This document shows, one piece after another, positions 24,470-36,400 of a stretch of 64,000 nucleotides of DNA. Location: the NCBI RefSeq assembly GCF_004379255.2, contig NC_056037.1, positions 10,984,902-11,048,901 of the forward strand, given 5' to 3'. Source of the stretch: Salvia splendens. Lineage: Eukaryota; Streptophyta; Magnoliopsida; Lamiales; Lamiaceae. The position numbers and the translations under genes are program-made. The notes beneath the pieces are model-generated. The model saw nothing but the letters and a program-made list of their open reading frames with translations. It had not been told where the DNA came from and made no database searches. Numbering within the stretch: position 1 is the first letter of the stretch; each line of letters opens with the position of its first letter.

Positions 24470-24694
24470 CTCCCTCCGTCCCCAAAGAATATGCACTTTG
24501 GGTTCGGCACGAGTTTTAATGCAAAATTGGGAAAGTAAGAGAGATGTAGAGATAAAAAGTAATTAAAGTATTGTTAGTAGAGAAAATGGGTCTCACCTCA
24601 TTAGAATGAAAATAGTTTTCAAAATTGGAAAGTGCATATTTTTTTGAGACAGACTAAAAAGGAAAGGGTGCATATTCTTATGGAATGAAGGGAG
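24470..24694. mobile_element. Stowaway MITE
   Basis: The left end is ctccctccgtcc and the right end tgaagggag, with TA on both sides. The internal gagttttaatgca and aagagagatg blocks are typical of the family. Length 225 bp. Confidence 0.85.
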
Positions 24695-25517
24695 TAATTA
24701 GTTTCTTTCTATTCATGCAAAATTTATTAGTATATGCTTGAGGATTTGTGTTGATGTATCTATTTTTTCAAATTAGATCTTGCTTGTGGTTATAATTGTA
24801 ACACAAATTAGAAAATGTGATAAGGAAATATGGACCTTGAAATGGAGGCCCCTACAAATTATCCACACGGCCTCATTTTTCACTTGTACACGTCCTCCAC
24901 CTCAAATATTCAATCATACTAATCTTCATCTAATATTAAATGTACATTGCAGACTGTTTTAACCACGTCCTCTAATATGTGTTATCAAATCACGGCCATA
25001 TCTTTCGACATTAATTCACACGTTGTAAATTTATATCACAGCATATATGTACTCATTAGAATTATGCTTATTTGTATATACATTAATGCTTATAATATAC
25101 TATTGTTTAATTATACTATAATAATTATATACAAATATCAATCGTTCAAATAAATGATTCTGAAAAAGTAAATCCATATAAGATCTCACCCTTATATATA
25201 TATATATTGTATTTACACATGAGTAGTGCAATTCTAAATACATACCACCCACCGCATCAGTACCATATCCACGTTACGTACTTACTAAATACACCCAAAT
25301 TCTTATTGATAGAATTTCATTTTCTATTTAAATAAATTTTGTGGCATTCATTGATACAGAAACAAAACTTGTTGTATATACTATCCAGAAGTGTTTTTTT
25401 TCAAGGATCAATACTGATCCCTAGTTTACTTCTTATCCACAAATTAATCATATATCTAGCTAGTTTCTTAATTGCCGGTGATCAACATTTTTTATACTAC
25501 TAATTAGTCAGAACTCC
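24695..25517. other. Intergenic, upstream of the DUF761 gene
   Basis: AT-rich DNA with a short TA tract at 25191-25208. No gene or element border recognised; the last few hundred bases probably act as promoter for the downstream gene. Confidence 0.4.
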
Positions 25518-25524
25518 TATAAAA
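25518..25524 (+). promoter_or_regulatory. TATA box of the DUF761 gene
   Basis: TATAAAA sits here, preceded by ctcc. Transcription starting about 30 bp downstream would begin near 25550, which excludes the ATG at 25524 and decides the start at 25584. A CT-rich leader (25562-25580) follows. Confidence 0.65.
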
Positions 25525-25583
25525 TGAAACCACCTCTCACATTAGGTTCCAATCTCACTACCCCTCTCTCTCTCTCTCTCAAC

Positions 25584-26231
25584 ATGTATTTGAAAAGGCT
25601 GTCGAGAGATATTATGAAAGAAATAGAGGTGAAGCGCTTCAGTAGGCTCTTGCCTTTGAAGAAGACCATCACACACTTACTCCTCTCTCTTTCCATACTT
25701 TCATTGCTGAGCTCCTCCACTTTAGTTTACTACCAAAACTTGCACTACTTCTCCACCAACACTTGCCAATTCACGAGAATCGCAATGAACAAGAACTTCA
25801 TTTTCCTAATCTGCAACGGCATCCTCGTCTTCCTCGCCAAAACCTCCTCCTTTGTCCGCCCTCCTTCGCCTTCTGATCTCGACCACGCGCTGCACAAGAG
25901 AATCGGCAACGCCCTGGAAGAAGAGACAGAGGCAGAAGAAACCCTTTCAGATAAACATATAATAAGCTTGGGAGATGAAGAGACGATTAGTCCGTATCAA
26001 GGAGAGGAGGTGGATGGTGAATTAGATGAGATTGAGCTCCGAGATTGCTGCCTTTTCGAAGATGTGGATGATCGAGATCAAGAGGTTTGTAGAGGAGGGG
26101 AAGAAGTTGATGAAATAGAGAAGCTGAGTGACGATGAATTGAACCAGAAATTTGAAGATTTCATTAGGAGGATGAAGGAGGAGTTTCAGATTAATGATCA
26201 TCAACGAAAACAACTAGTCTTGGTTAACTAA
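25584..26231 (+). CDS. DUF761-type (cotton-fibre-protein-like) two-segment membrane protein
   Basis: Intronless, 215 aa from the ATG at 25584. The frame is open further upstream to 25524, but that ATG overlaps the TATA box; a later start at 25614 (MKEIEVKRF) is the other option. A basic N-terminus is followed by two hydrophobic segments at about residues 28-48 (ITHLLLSLSILSLLSSS) and 69-85 (FIFLICNGILVFLA), then a charged, Glu/Asp-rich tail of about 100 residues. The C-terminus has the plant DUF761 signature (DDELNQKFEDFIRRMKEEF, about 183-201). The biochemical role of this family is not established; members are small plant proteins often induced by stress or in fibres. I assign no function. 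Confidence 0.8.
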   Translation: MYLKRLSRDIMKEIEVKRFSRLLPLKKTITHLLLSLSILSLLSSSTLVYYQNLHYFSTNTCQFTRIAMNKNFIFLICNGILVFLAKTSSFVRPPSPSDLDHALHKRIGNALEEETEAEETLSDKHIISLGDEETISPYQGEEVDGELDEIELRDCCLFEDVDDRDQEVCRGGEEVDEIEKLSDDELNQKFEDFIRRMKEEFQINDHQRKQLVLVN

Positions 26232-27919
26232 AATTGTAGGTTTTTCTTAGTTTATGTATAGCGTAATAGAAATGCGGTGTATGCATATATTTGTAAAATG
26301 AGGCATATTTAATTTGTAATTTTGGAGTACTAAATGTCAGATCTCAGATGTAATATTTTCTCTATCCTAGTTGTTCTATTGAACATATTGGGGAAGGCCA
26401 TTTGCCAAATTAATTAATGCAACGATGACATTATGTTTGTGTTGACGTGACACAATATGATACACTGAGAAAAATAAAGTAAAGTTAAAGAAGAAAATAA
26501 TGTGTACATATTGTGGTGTTATATAGTATATATATGTATATGAACACGATGAAACACAAATACAAAATGAAAATGATTGTGTTTTGTTGTGTTGTATTTG
26601 TGTCGAGGTAGATAATTATGAAGTTAAGTACTAGTAACACCAATTAATTCAAATATGATATAATCATTAAATTCACCGACACACTAATATTAGTAATCTA
26701 GAATCAGCCAAAAACGGGTGGCTACAATTCTCACCATGCTAATTATTAAAGATGCGGTGTTAAGAATTAGGTATGTGTCTTAGTTATATCATTTACTCTT
26801 GAACTTGAAGAATAATGATTTAGGAGGGTATTAGTATCTGACAAGTGACACGTATTTTTTCAATTTGACGACTGTTCCTCAATTTGCTATCAGTAGTATT
26901 TCAATTACTTTAATGCAGTTAAATGCCATTGTTTCTCGTGAGGGATCAATATCAATGTATTTTATATGTCATACACATGGCGTGTCTTGCAAAGTGTACC
27001 GTAAATAGTGTCGTAAAATTGAAATTAGATAAACGAAACCATCATGTATACACGTGTATGACTCTATATAACTACAGTATATTAGTTCGTCCACGTAATG
27101 ATTACAAATAGATATTAGCATATGATTCCATATGTATTATCGTAATTGAAAGTTTATTTTTGTCTTTTAGGGAAAAGTTTGTATATCCATGATTAGGGAT
27201 CGAGATGCTTTTATATTATATGCGGACAGATTAAGATTGAAGCTGAAATAAAAATTGTGAAAAAAGGAGAAACAAATTAAATTCGGCGTGGTGATTGAGG
27301 AGTAGTTCAGAATTGGACACATGTAAATTAAAGTTGTATGTGTGTAGAATGGTGCTTGACATTTATAGCAAGGCATAAAAGGTTTGGACCGTTCATGAGG
27401 TGTGTGAAATATGTGTGGCTAGTGTACCTCATCAAATAGTTTTAAAAATTTAATTCATCAAAATGGTATGCTCCTATATATGTTATATGCCGACGCAATC
27501 AAGTACTCCATCCGTTCCATAGTAATATAGGCGTTTCTTTTCGGCACGGAGATTAAGAAAAATTGTGTTAGGTGACCTCTTTTTAGTTATTTAGAGTTTG
27601 TGTTAAAAATGTTTTAATCTTGTATATTGATCATGCTTGTCTTAGTTTTTATAAGTGTGAATAAACCCTCCTTTTATAAAATTTTTTTAAAGGTGAATGA
27701 CACATTTCTAATAGTTTGCAATCTACACTATCCGTTTTAGTTCAGTATCCCATGCGATTTAGATTTAATTTGAACTTCACTCATAGTTTATATCTGTAAT
27801 TGTTAAGATAAATTATTTTCTCTTTTCTTGTGGGTAATGTAGGAGAAAATCAAGACAAGATGAACACACGTTCAAATAATGTCAATATAAGTCGTACATC
27901 ATTTCATACTACTCTCTAA
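26232..27919. other. Intergenic with Stowaway fragment
   Basis: Noncoding AT-rich DNA. From 27504 (tactccatccgttcc) a Stowaway-like left half extends for about 200 bp without a convincing partner end. Nothing else recognised. Confidence 0.4.
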
Positions 27920-28144
27920 GTACTCTCTAAGTACGCCCGCGAATAGGAGTCCTGGTGCACTTTTACCATAAATGGTAATAGGGTCTCACCTTCCACTAAA
28001 TCATTCAAACTCACATCTCATTTAAAACTAATATATACAAGTGGGACCCCAATTTCACTAACTTTTTTTTCCACTCATTTTTCTTAACATTTCTTAAAAC
28101 CTGTGCCGCTTAGAAATGAGACTCCTAATGGCGGACGGATGGAG
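27920..28144. mobile_element. Diverged Stowaway-like MITE
   Basis: The right end, read inward, is ctccatccgtccgccattag; the left end (cgcccgcgaataggagtc) matches it with several differences. TA follows the right end. Internal agggtctcacc and agtgggacccc blocks mirror each other. Confidence 0.6.
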
Positions 28145-28747
28145 TATTTGATAAGAACGAGACCAACAACCAATGTGCGGTTGTATGCAAATAAACTCAC
28201 AATACATATGGAATGCTCTGATAAACATGGTTATTGTAGGATCCTGATAGGGCAGGCAGGTACGTGGCTGGAGAAATGTTATTTTATGGAATAACATATA
28301 GTAGAAATATTTACATTTTCATGTAAATATTTAAATTTTAACATGTGAAGATGTAAATACAAATATAAACTGTTTACATACAATGATATACAAAAAACTC
28401 AATATATTATTCACTCAATAAGACATCTAAGGAGTCTCTGAATACACGATGATGACATTTTATTTCAAAACGTGAGTAAAGCTATAATGTGTAGTGACAA
28501 GAAATTCCCTGCGAAATTTCCTCTTTGATGCACATGTTTCACCACAGCGCCGAAGTCTGAGATTATTATACAAATCCTACTCACTTTAGTGAAAATTACA
28601 AAATAACCTATCCCCATATTCATATTCATATTCATATTCATGAATATAAGTGATATCATATGTAATTTTTGCTTTTAAGTAAAAAATTAAATTAGTAAAA
28701 TAAGATAAAAGTTGACACTACCAGGTATAAGTTTAACCCAAATCTTA
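28145..28747. other. Intergenic, hexanucleotide microsatellite
   Basis: An (attcat)n tract of about four units lies at 28617-28642. The rest is AT-rich spacer. TTA at 28745-28747 is the target duplication of the next element. Confidence 0.6.
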
Positions 28748-30483
28748 GAGCATTCACAGCGGTGAGCACGCAGCCGTCCGTCCGTCCGTGCCAGCGGCGC
28801 GACACCGCTGTCCGCCGCTGCGCTCTTGCCACTGGCACAGCCCTGCTGCTACATCATTGATATTTTTTTTAAATCGGATTTTAATTAAAAAATCCGATTA
28901 AAAATAAAAACAATAATTTTCAACTTCCCAAAAAATTATATCCGTTTTCTACCCACTTTTAATTTATTTTTCAATTTTTCCCCCAAAAATACACATTTTC
29001 ATCTATAAATACCCCCACTTTCACACCAAAAAATTCACACCACACTACACAATTCTCATCTACATTATCTCATTTCCATTCTCAATTCTCAATCTTTTTT
29101 TCACTCTTACAACAACACAATGTCCAGCTCCAGCGATCACCCATCCGGCTCCCACGGTTGGAACCCGATTGGTTCGGTTCACAACCGTTTCCTAGTCCGG
29201 AAATGAAATATTCGGCCTCTCCTCAAACCCAAGGTTCGCAAGTTTCGGGTGGCTATCGGCCTTACCCGATCGACGACCAAGATGCCCCCGAAGGGCAATA
29301 CGGGTGGACACCCGAGCCATCCGTGCCTAGAGCGGGAGGGAGCGGCCCCTCTCAAACTCCTCCTCTTCCTACTCGCGGTGTCCGCACCCCGTACACTCCG
29401 GGGAGATGAAGCAATTGTTCAAAGCATTCTTGTCAATCTCCGAAGATTCGGAGGTTGGCACGAATCAATCCGGTGACCATTATTGGTGGCGCATCTGTCG
29501 TCGGTACAATCAAAATCGGCCGGCTGGAACAACCGAGCGCAACGAGAGTATGGTGCGCAACACCATATACAGAGCCAACGAAGAAATCCAAAAGTTGCAG
29601 GGGTATTACCTCCAGGAAGAGCGGCCGGAGCGAGGTCGACATCATCAGTGCCGCGTTGGCGACCTACCAATCCATCAACTACAAGCCGTTCAAGTACCTC
29701 AACATTTGGCAGGAGACGCGGTCGCATCCGAAGTATAGGGAGGGCGTATCATCCTCCTCTAGCTCCTCCTCCAAACGGTCGAGGTCGGTATCCCTATCGG
29801 ACGCCGGCTCCGAAGATGTGGCTAGCCAACTTGCCGGAGCTAACTTGGGTAGCCCCGACGCCGACCGGAGCGGTTCCCAACGCCGGCAGCAAGGAAGGAA
29901 GAAGGCGGCGGCCAACCGCCGTCGCGGCGCGACTCCATCCGCCCCCGCTCCCGCTCCCGCTCCCGCTCCCTATGTGCCACCTCAACCCCCCACCTACTCG
30001 TTGTGGGGGATTTTGGCCCAACTCAATTTGGCCGATAGGTCAAATATGACCCCCGAGCTACTTCGATCGCATGTGGCGATGATATGGGGTCTCCAAAAAA
30101 CGTTGGGGGTAGAGCCGGATGAATAGTCAGTCTTCCATGGGGGTATTTTTAGGCTTAATTATGTAATTTTTATTTTTTAGGAGTTTAATCATGTAATTTT
30201 TAATTTTGAGGATTTTAATTATGTAATTTTAAATTTTTATGATTTTAATTATGTAATTTTTATTTTTTTTATAATTTGTAATATTATTTCGGGTAATTTT
30301 AATGTATTTTAATTTTGTGGAAATTTTTTTATTTAAATTGAATAATAGAATGGTGGGACTCTTGTGCTTGTCCTTGCGAAAGAGCACGGATGTGGGTGTT
30401 GTGCTCTTGCCTAAGTGCATGGAGTAAAAGTGGGGCCGGACCCACATCCGTGCTCGTTGGCAAGAGCACAGATGTGGATGCTC
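28748..30483 (+). mobile_element. PIF/Harbinger element carrying only ORF1
   Basis: The ends gagcattcacagcgg and gagcatccacatctg (right end reverse-complemented) are flanked by TTA at 28745-28747 and 30484-30486. It is 1736 bp with GC-rich subterminal repeats (gagcacggatgtgg and variants) and one damaged ORF1; no transposase frame. Confidence 0.88.
29120..30126 (+). pseudogene. Harbinger ORF1 (Myb/SANT-like DNA-binding protein), frameshifted
   Basis: The start MSSSSDHPSGSHG at 29120 parallels the N-terminus of the intact ORF1 at 48135. Coding similarity then moves between frames: 29158-29409 (Pro/Ser-rich N-terminal part), 29406 to about 29620 (DHYWWRICRRYNQNR, then a helical region), and about 29640-30126 (ISAALATYQSINYKPFKYL, then a basic and Pro/Ala-rich tail). 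At least three frameshifts are therefore present. ORF1 proteins of this superfamily bind the element ends and help the transposase enter the nucleus; this copy should be inactive. Confidence 0.8.
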
Positions 30484-30618
30484 TTATTTCTTTAAGTAAG
30501 AAAAAATAAGTTGTGATTACAATTGGAGTCAATATTTTGATGGGATGAATGGAAATCTTTTCGACCAGATATAGAATTCAGCATAAGATTCGAGGTATTA
30601 GAGAGAATCGGATGCTAC

Positions 30619-31289
30619 TGATGGAGTACGTACTAAACAAGCCCAACAGCAGCAAAGCCCATCAGTCTAAAGCCCAAGAAAGAGTATCAGTTCGGCATGA
30701 CTAAAGAGTATCAGAGTTCAGTTCGGCACGACCAAAGAGTTCGGCCCCAGCCTACAGCTCGGTAAAAGACAACCAATCAAACTCTGCTCTCAGGTCGGCA
30801 TCAAGCTCTACTCTCAGATCGGCAAAAGCTGCTCGGCAATAATTCAGCAGTTCGGTCTCAGTATTCGACCGAACTAGGAGATAGTGGACTCATGCAGGAT
30901 TTCCACCTCCACTACACCCACGATCTATTTAGTGGTGTCAAGCAGTCATTAACTCATGCAGGATAGTGGACCCATGCAAGATCGCCACGATCTCCACGAC
31001 ATCCACTACCTAGTAAATGGCTGCATGCCACGATCTAGGTCAATGTATAAATAGAACCTAGATCAGATAGATAGGGTTACGTTCTAAGACTCTCTCGCTT
31101 TCTAGAGATCAAATACAAAATAGCAAGTCTGTATTGTAAGCTGTAAGAAACAGATTAAGCAATACAACTCTGCCCTCATTTCTTCCCGTGGACGTAGATT
31201 TACCTCAGTAAATCGAACCACGTAAAATCCCTGTGTCGTGATCTGCATCTTCCTGCATTCACTAACATCAGAAATTCGCGGATTCATCA
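30619..31289 (+). repeat. 5' LTR
   Basis: It begins TGATGGAG and ends TTCATCA. A TATAAATA box at 31046-31053 places transcription start near 31075. Multiple ttcgg/cggc motifs recur through U3. Confidence 0.95.
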
Positions 31290-31290
31290 C

Positions 31291-31308
31291 TGGCGCCGTC
31301 TGTGGGAA
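31291..31308 (+). other. Primer-binding site
   Basis: TGGCGCCGTC begins two bases after the LTR; the first ten or so bases are complementary to the 3' end of plant tRNA-Asp as I recall it. Confidence 0.7.
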
Positions 31309-31365
31309 ACAGAGAACCAAATTTGTGATAAAGCGAATTTTTGACCCTTTTTCCACCCCAAAAAA

Positions 31366-33448
31366 ATGCATACCAGATCACATACCACCCGTAATACCGT
31401 TCGTGATCACCGTGAGGAAGCTAGTCCAGCTCGCAGGTCTGAAAAACGGCCTCGGGAGACATCTACCTCCGGTTCTCACGAAGGAGGAACAAGCCACTCC
31501 AGGAGTCATCGCACCGAGTCTTCCCAGCAGCCCGATTTAAATGAAGCTGTCAAGCTGTTCTTGGCCGAGAAGCAGGAGGAGTTCTTAACCTTCCTGCAGA
31601 AGAGCCAACAGCCGGAGAAGACAACGGCGGATTCTCCCTCCTCATCCAGACATGAAAGTCACTACCGCAGTAGTGACGTGTCTTCCAGGAGAAAGAATCC
31701 TCAACCCCGACATGTTCCTGTTCCTCCTCGGTACCGGAACCACAGGAGAACTCCATCTCCTCCGTACCGAAGAGATGTCGGGTTCGCCATGTACGGAGCA
31801 TTAAAGACTCCGTTCTCGGACGATATCACCCGAACTCCTTTGCCGCGGAACTACCGGACACCGTCAATGACTTATGACGGGTTGGTGGATCCTCATGACT
31901 TCCTGGGACGCTATCAATATAATATGGCGAACCAGGGTCTCAATGAGGTCCATATGTGCAAGCTGTTCCCCGAGCTGCTCATCGGGAACGCCAGAAGGTG
32001 GTTCGACAGCCTTCCTCAAGGCAGCATTAGATCCTACCGAGATCTAATGGATGCTTTCCACAGGAGGTTCTTTCAGAAAGCGGAAGCCCGGATCACTTCG
32101 GCTCAGCTGCTTTCTATTCGTCAAGGTCGGGACGAAAAAATCAGCGACTTTATGACAAGATTCCACAAGGAATGCCTGCAAGTAGACGATCTCAACGATC
32201 TGCTTGTCATCTCGGCATTCCAAAATGGAATCCTACCTGGAGCTCTCTACAGGAAGCTCGTTGAGTGCGGTCCGCAGACAGCTCAGGAAATGTGGGACAT
32301 TGTGGACCAGTACTCCCGGGCCGATGAGGCAGACCGTCGCAAACGGTCGTTAGACAGCTCATCGTCCCGAGGAGACAGAAGGAAGCCCGATCATAGCGAT
32401 CAGGGGCATCCTCGCCGGACTCCATTTGAAAGAATTCAAAGGGCTCCGGTGCAAGACAGATTGGGACCCCCGTCTCAACCCCGAGAAGCCGCCCGCTCAG
32501 TTCGTACCGCTGAACAAGTCAAGAGCGGAAATTTTCGAACTACATTCCGATATGTTCGAAAGACCAAAGCGGATGACGAAATCAGCCGTGCGGCGACCTC
32601 AGGATCAATATTGCTCCTTCCATCAAGCCCACGGACACGATACCGAGGAGTGCCGAGATTTGGCTGCAGGTATTGATGTTCTTGTGAAAACAGGAACGTT
32701 AAAAAAATACCAAAGCAAGCAGCCGAAAAAGAACAAAAGGCAGAGAGGTGCGAACTGCAATCCTCAGGATCCGAAAAGGCATGAAGATCCCGAAGACGAC
32801 GACGAGCCGCAATATGATGGAGTAATCCAGACTATTGATGCTCTCCCTGCCGGGAAGACTAAGTCGTCCCTAAAAGCAGAACGCAGAGGTTCCAATCAAG
32901 AGGAGCCAACACATAAAAGGCTGAAGAAAGACGAAGTGATTACATTTTCAGATGCCGATCCCGTCCCAGCCATCTCTCCTCACCAAGACGCTATTGTCAT
33001 TCAAGCCGGAGTGGCAAACAAACTGATCCACAGAGTATTTGTGGATACAGGAGCATCAGTCAGCATTCTTTTTAAAGAATGTTTCGATAAAATGGAAGTG
33101 GATCCAGCTCGGCTCAGTCCAGCTCCGCTTCCTCTGAAAAGTTTCGCCCAGGAGGACACCCACCCTGAAGGTATTATCAGCCTTCCAATCACGGTGGGAA
33201 AAGCGCCTACAAGCTCCAATACGATGATCGAATTCTTTGTGGTAAAAGCTCGGTCCCCGTACAACATCATCCTGGGGAGAGACTGGCTCAACACAGTTCG
33301 GGCCGTTTGCTCTACTTATCACCTCACCATCAAGATCCCTACTAAAGGAGGGATAGCGGTCATCCGAGGTGACCAAAAGAGAGCAAAGGAATGTCTACAA
33401 ATTGCACTTAGAAGTGCCGAGCAGTCAGATCGGCACCATCAAGCATAG
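31366..33448 (+). pseudogene. gag: gag-protease of the Tat-like element, one frameshift
   Basis: The first frame starts at ATG 31366 and holds the capsid-like region (FSDDITRTPLPRNYRTPSM, then LFPELLIGNARRWFDSLPQG). At a run of five C (32467-32471) the coding similarity changes to the next frame, as if one C had been added; from there it continues through a Cys-His motif (CSFHQAHGHDTEEC) and an aspartic protease with VDTGASVSILF near 33040-33075. The second frame ends at TAG 33446-33448. Gag packages element RNA; the protease matures it. The single-base shift may be a recent mutation or an assembly error. Confidence 0.85.
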
Positions 33449-33475
33449 CAATCACAGCAGCCGGAGTCAGAGGCG

Positions 33476-36400
33476 ATGACCGAAGTCATACCGGAGCCGA
33501 ACTCGATGACAGTTCAGCTGTACGAAGACGATCCATCCAGAACGGTTAAGATCGGCTTCGCGGGAACGCCTCTACTTCGGGAAAAAACCATCCAGCTCCT
33601 CAAGGAGTATAAAGACGTCTTTGCATGGTCTCCGTTGGACATGACCGGAGTGCCCCCCGAGGTAATCACTCATCGGTTAAATATTGATCCTTCGGTCCGG
33701 CCGATAAAACAGAAGCAAAGACTCTTTGCGGCAGAACGAAGTCAAGTCATCCATGACGAAGTCCGTCAATTATTGAAGGCGGATGTGTTATTCGAAGTGA
33801 AGTATCCTTCGTGGGTGGCCAATCCTGTCATGATCAAGAAAAAGGAAGGAGGATGGCGGATGTGCATAGATTTCACCGATCTAAATAAGCACTGTCCCAA
33901 AGATTGCTATCCCCTTCCGAATATAGATAAAAAAGTAGAAGCTTTGATCGGCTTCGAAATTTTCTGTTTTCTTGATTTATACAAAGGATATCACCAAGTG
34001 TTGATGGATGAGAGTGACGCTCCGAAAACAGCTTTCATTACCGATTTCGGCATTTTCGCTTATAAAAAGATGCCATTCGGTTTAAAGAATGCCGGAGCCA
34101 CTTATCAAAGGATGGTAGACAAGCTTTTTCGGCACCTAATCGGAAAGCAGGTTGAAGTGTATGTTGACGATATAGTCGTCAAAAGCAAAAGCACTTCGGA
34201 GTACGAGCTCAACCTCAAGTCCACTCTCAACGTGCTCAAGAAAGCCAACCTCAAACTTAATCCCCAAAAGTGTACCTTTTTGGTAGATTCGGGAAAGTTT
34301 CTGGGTTGTTGGGTTTCAAAGGACGGACTCAAGGCAAACCCCTCAAAAGTTCAAGTCATTCAGAACATGGCAATGCCGAAGTCCATACATGACGTGCAAA
34401 GGCTAACCGGATGTCTAGCCGCACTGAATCGATTCCTTTCCCAAGCAGCCGAAAAGCAACTGCCGTTCTTCAAGGTGTTGAAAAAGGCACCAAAATTCGA
34501 GTGGGGAGCCGAGCAGAAAAAGGCCTTTGACGAGCTCAAAAGTTATCTAGCCGAGCCTCCTATTCTCTCTGCTCCAACCGAAGCCGAAGTAATATTCTTA
34601 TACTTAGCGGCATCGGATCAAACCATCAGCGCGGTGCTTGTACGAGAAGAAGGCCTAAAGCAGTTTCCCATCTATTTTACAAGCCGAGCATTAAGAGGTC
34701 CAGAAACAAGGTATCAACCTCTGGAAAAAATTGCTCTGGCGTTAGTAAATGCAGCAAGGAGACTGCGGCCATACTTCTATGCTCACAAGGTATGCGTCTT
34801 AACCGATCTGCCTCTTCGGCAAGTTTTGACCAAGCCAGAAGCATCAGGCAGAATCGCCAAATGGGCCATAGAGCTGGGAGAACACTCAATCGAGTACCTA
34901 CCTCGAAAAGCCATCAAGGGACAAGCCTTGGCAGATTTTCTTGCAGAGGCCAAGTTCGATCAAGCAATCCCTGTCATTGCCGAACAGAAAAATTCTGCCA
35001 ATGCCGAACTAGCACAGCCCTTGGAATCCGAAGTAGAGCCGCCAGACTGCTGGAGCGGATTCGTAGATGGAGCTTCAAACAAGATGGGAAGTGGAGCTGG
35101 TATTTTACTCGTCGCTCCCGACGGACACGAGGTAACCTACTCACTTCGGTTCCTATTCCCCACTACTAATAATGAAGCCGAGTACGAAGCCCTCCTGGCC
35201 GGACTCCAGTTAGCGCAAAGTCTGCTCGTCAAATCTCTCAAAGTCCATTGTGATTCACAAGTCATAGTAAATCACATGTTGGGTACAAGTGAAGCTCGTG
35301 ACGAGAGAATGAAGAAGTATTTGGACAAAGCGCAAAACATCAGCCGAAGTTTCTCCTATTTTCGGATAATCCGCGTTCCCAGAGCGGAAAATAGCCGAGC
35401 AGATACCTTAAGTAAGTTGGCCTCAGATCCGAGCTCAAAGGCGGAAGAATTAATGCATCGAAGCATTGATGAAGCCGAGGTACATTCAGTGTCCAGCTCG
35501 CCGAACTGGATGACGCCGATCTTGCAGTATCTGGATCAAGGACAATTGCCCGAGGATAAGAGAGAAGCTCGGAAGATCACGTGCCGAGCACTTCGGTACG
35601 AACTTCATGAAGGAGTCCTCTTTAGAAAGTCTTACCTCCAGCCGTTATTGCGGTGCGTAGGACCAGAAGAGACGGACTACATCCTCAGAGAAGTTCATGA
35701 AGGATCGTGCGGCAGCCACATCGGAGCTAGAGCTTTAGCTAAAAAAGTTCTAAGATGGGGATATTATTGTCCAACCTTGGTACAAGAAGCAGTGCAGCTC
35801 GTCAAGACATGCCCGAAGTGCCAAATCCATGCAAATATCCCAAGGATGCCGCAGACCGATCTATTCACTATGCAAAGCCCTTGGCCTTTCATGCAATGGG
35901 GCATAGACATAGTGGGACCACTTCCTCAAGCTCCTCGGCAAATGAAATTCCTAATCGTTGCCGTGGACCACTTTACGAAGTGGGTGGAAGCTGAACCATT
36001 AGCTACGATAACGAGCTCGAAGGCATTGGATTTCGTCTGGAAGAACATAGTGTGCCGATTTGGCATACCCCACATCCTCATCTCGGATAACGGGACTCAG
36101 TTCACCGACAAGACGTTCAAGAATTGGTGCCAAGAGCTGAATATTCAACAGCGGTTCACTTCGGTCTCTCACCCACAAGCAAACGGACAAACGGAGGTAA
36201 CAAATCGTATCCTGGTGAAAGGGTTAAAAGCTCGGTTAGAACAAGCCAAAGGACAATGGGTAGAAAATCTCCCTCAAGTCCTATGGTCCTACCGAACTAC
36301 ACCCACAACCTCCAACGGTGAAACTCCGTACAGTCTGGTGTACGGCACTGAAGCCGTAATTCCGGTGGAGATCGGCGTACCCAGTCCCCGAACTCTAAAT

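Noticed and set aside
24219..24485. 88-codon minus frame near 24.3 kb
   Set aside because: It sits in a GC-rich transposon terminus and runs into a Stowaway MITE; no protein family recognised.
29419..30021. Minus-strand frames over the damaged ORF1
   Set aside because: These mirror GC-rich plus-strand coding and have no similarity to known proteins.
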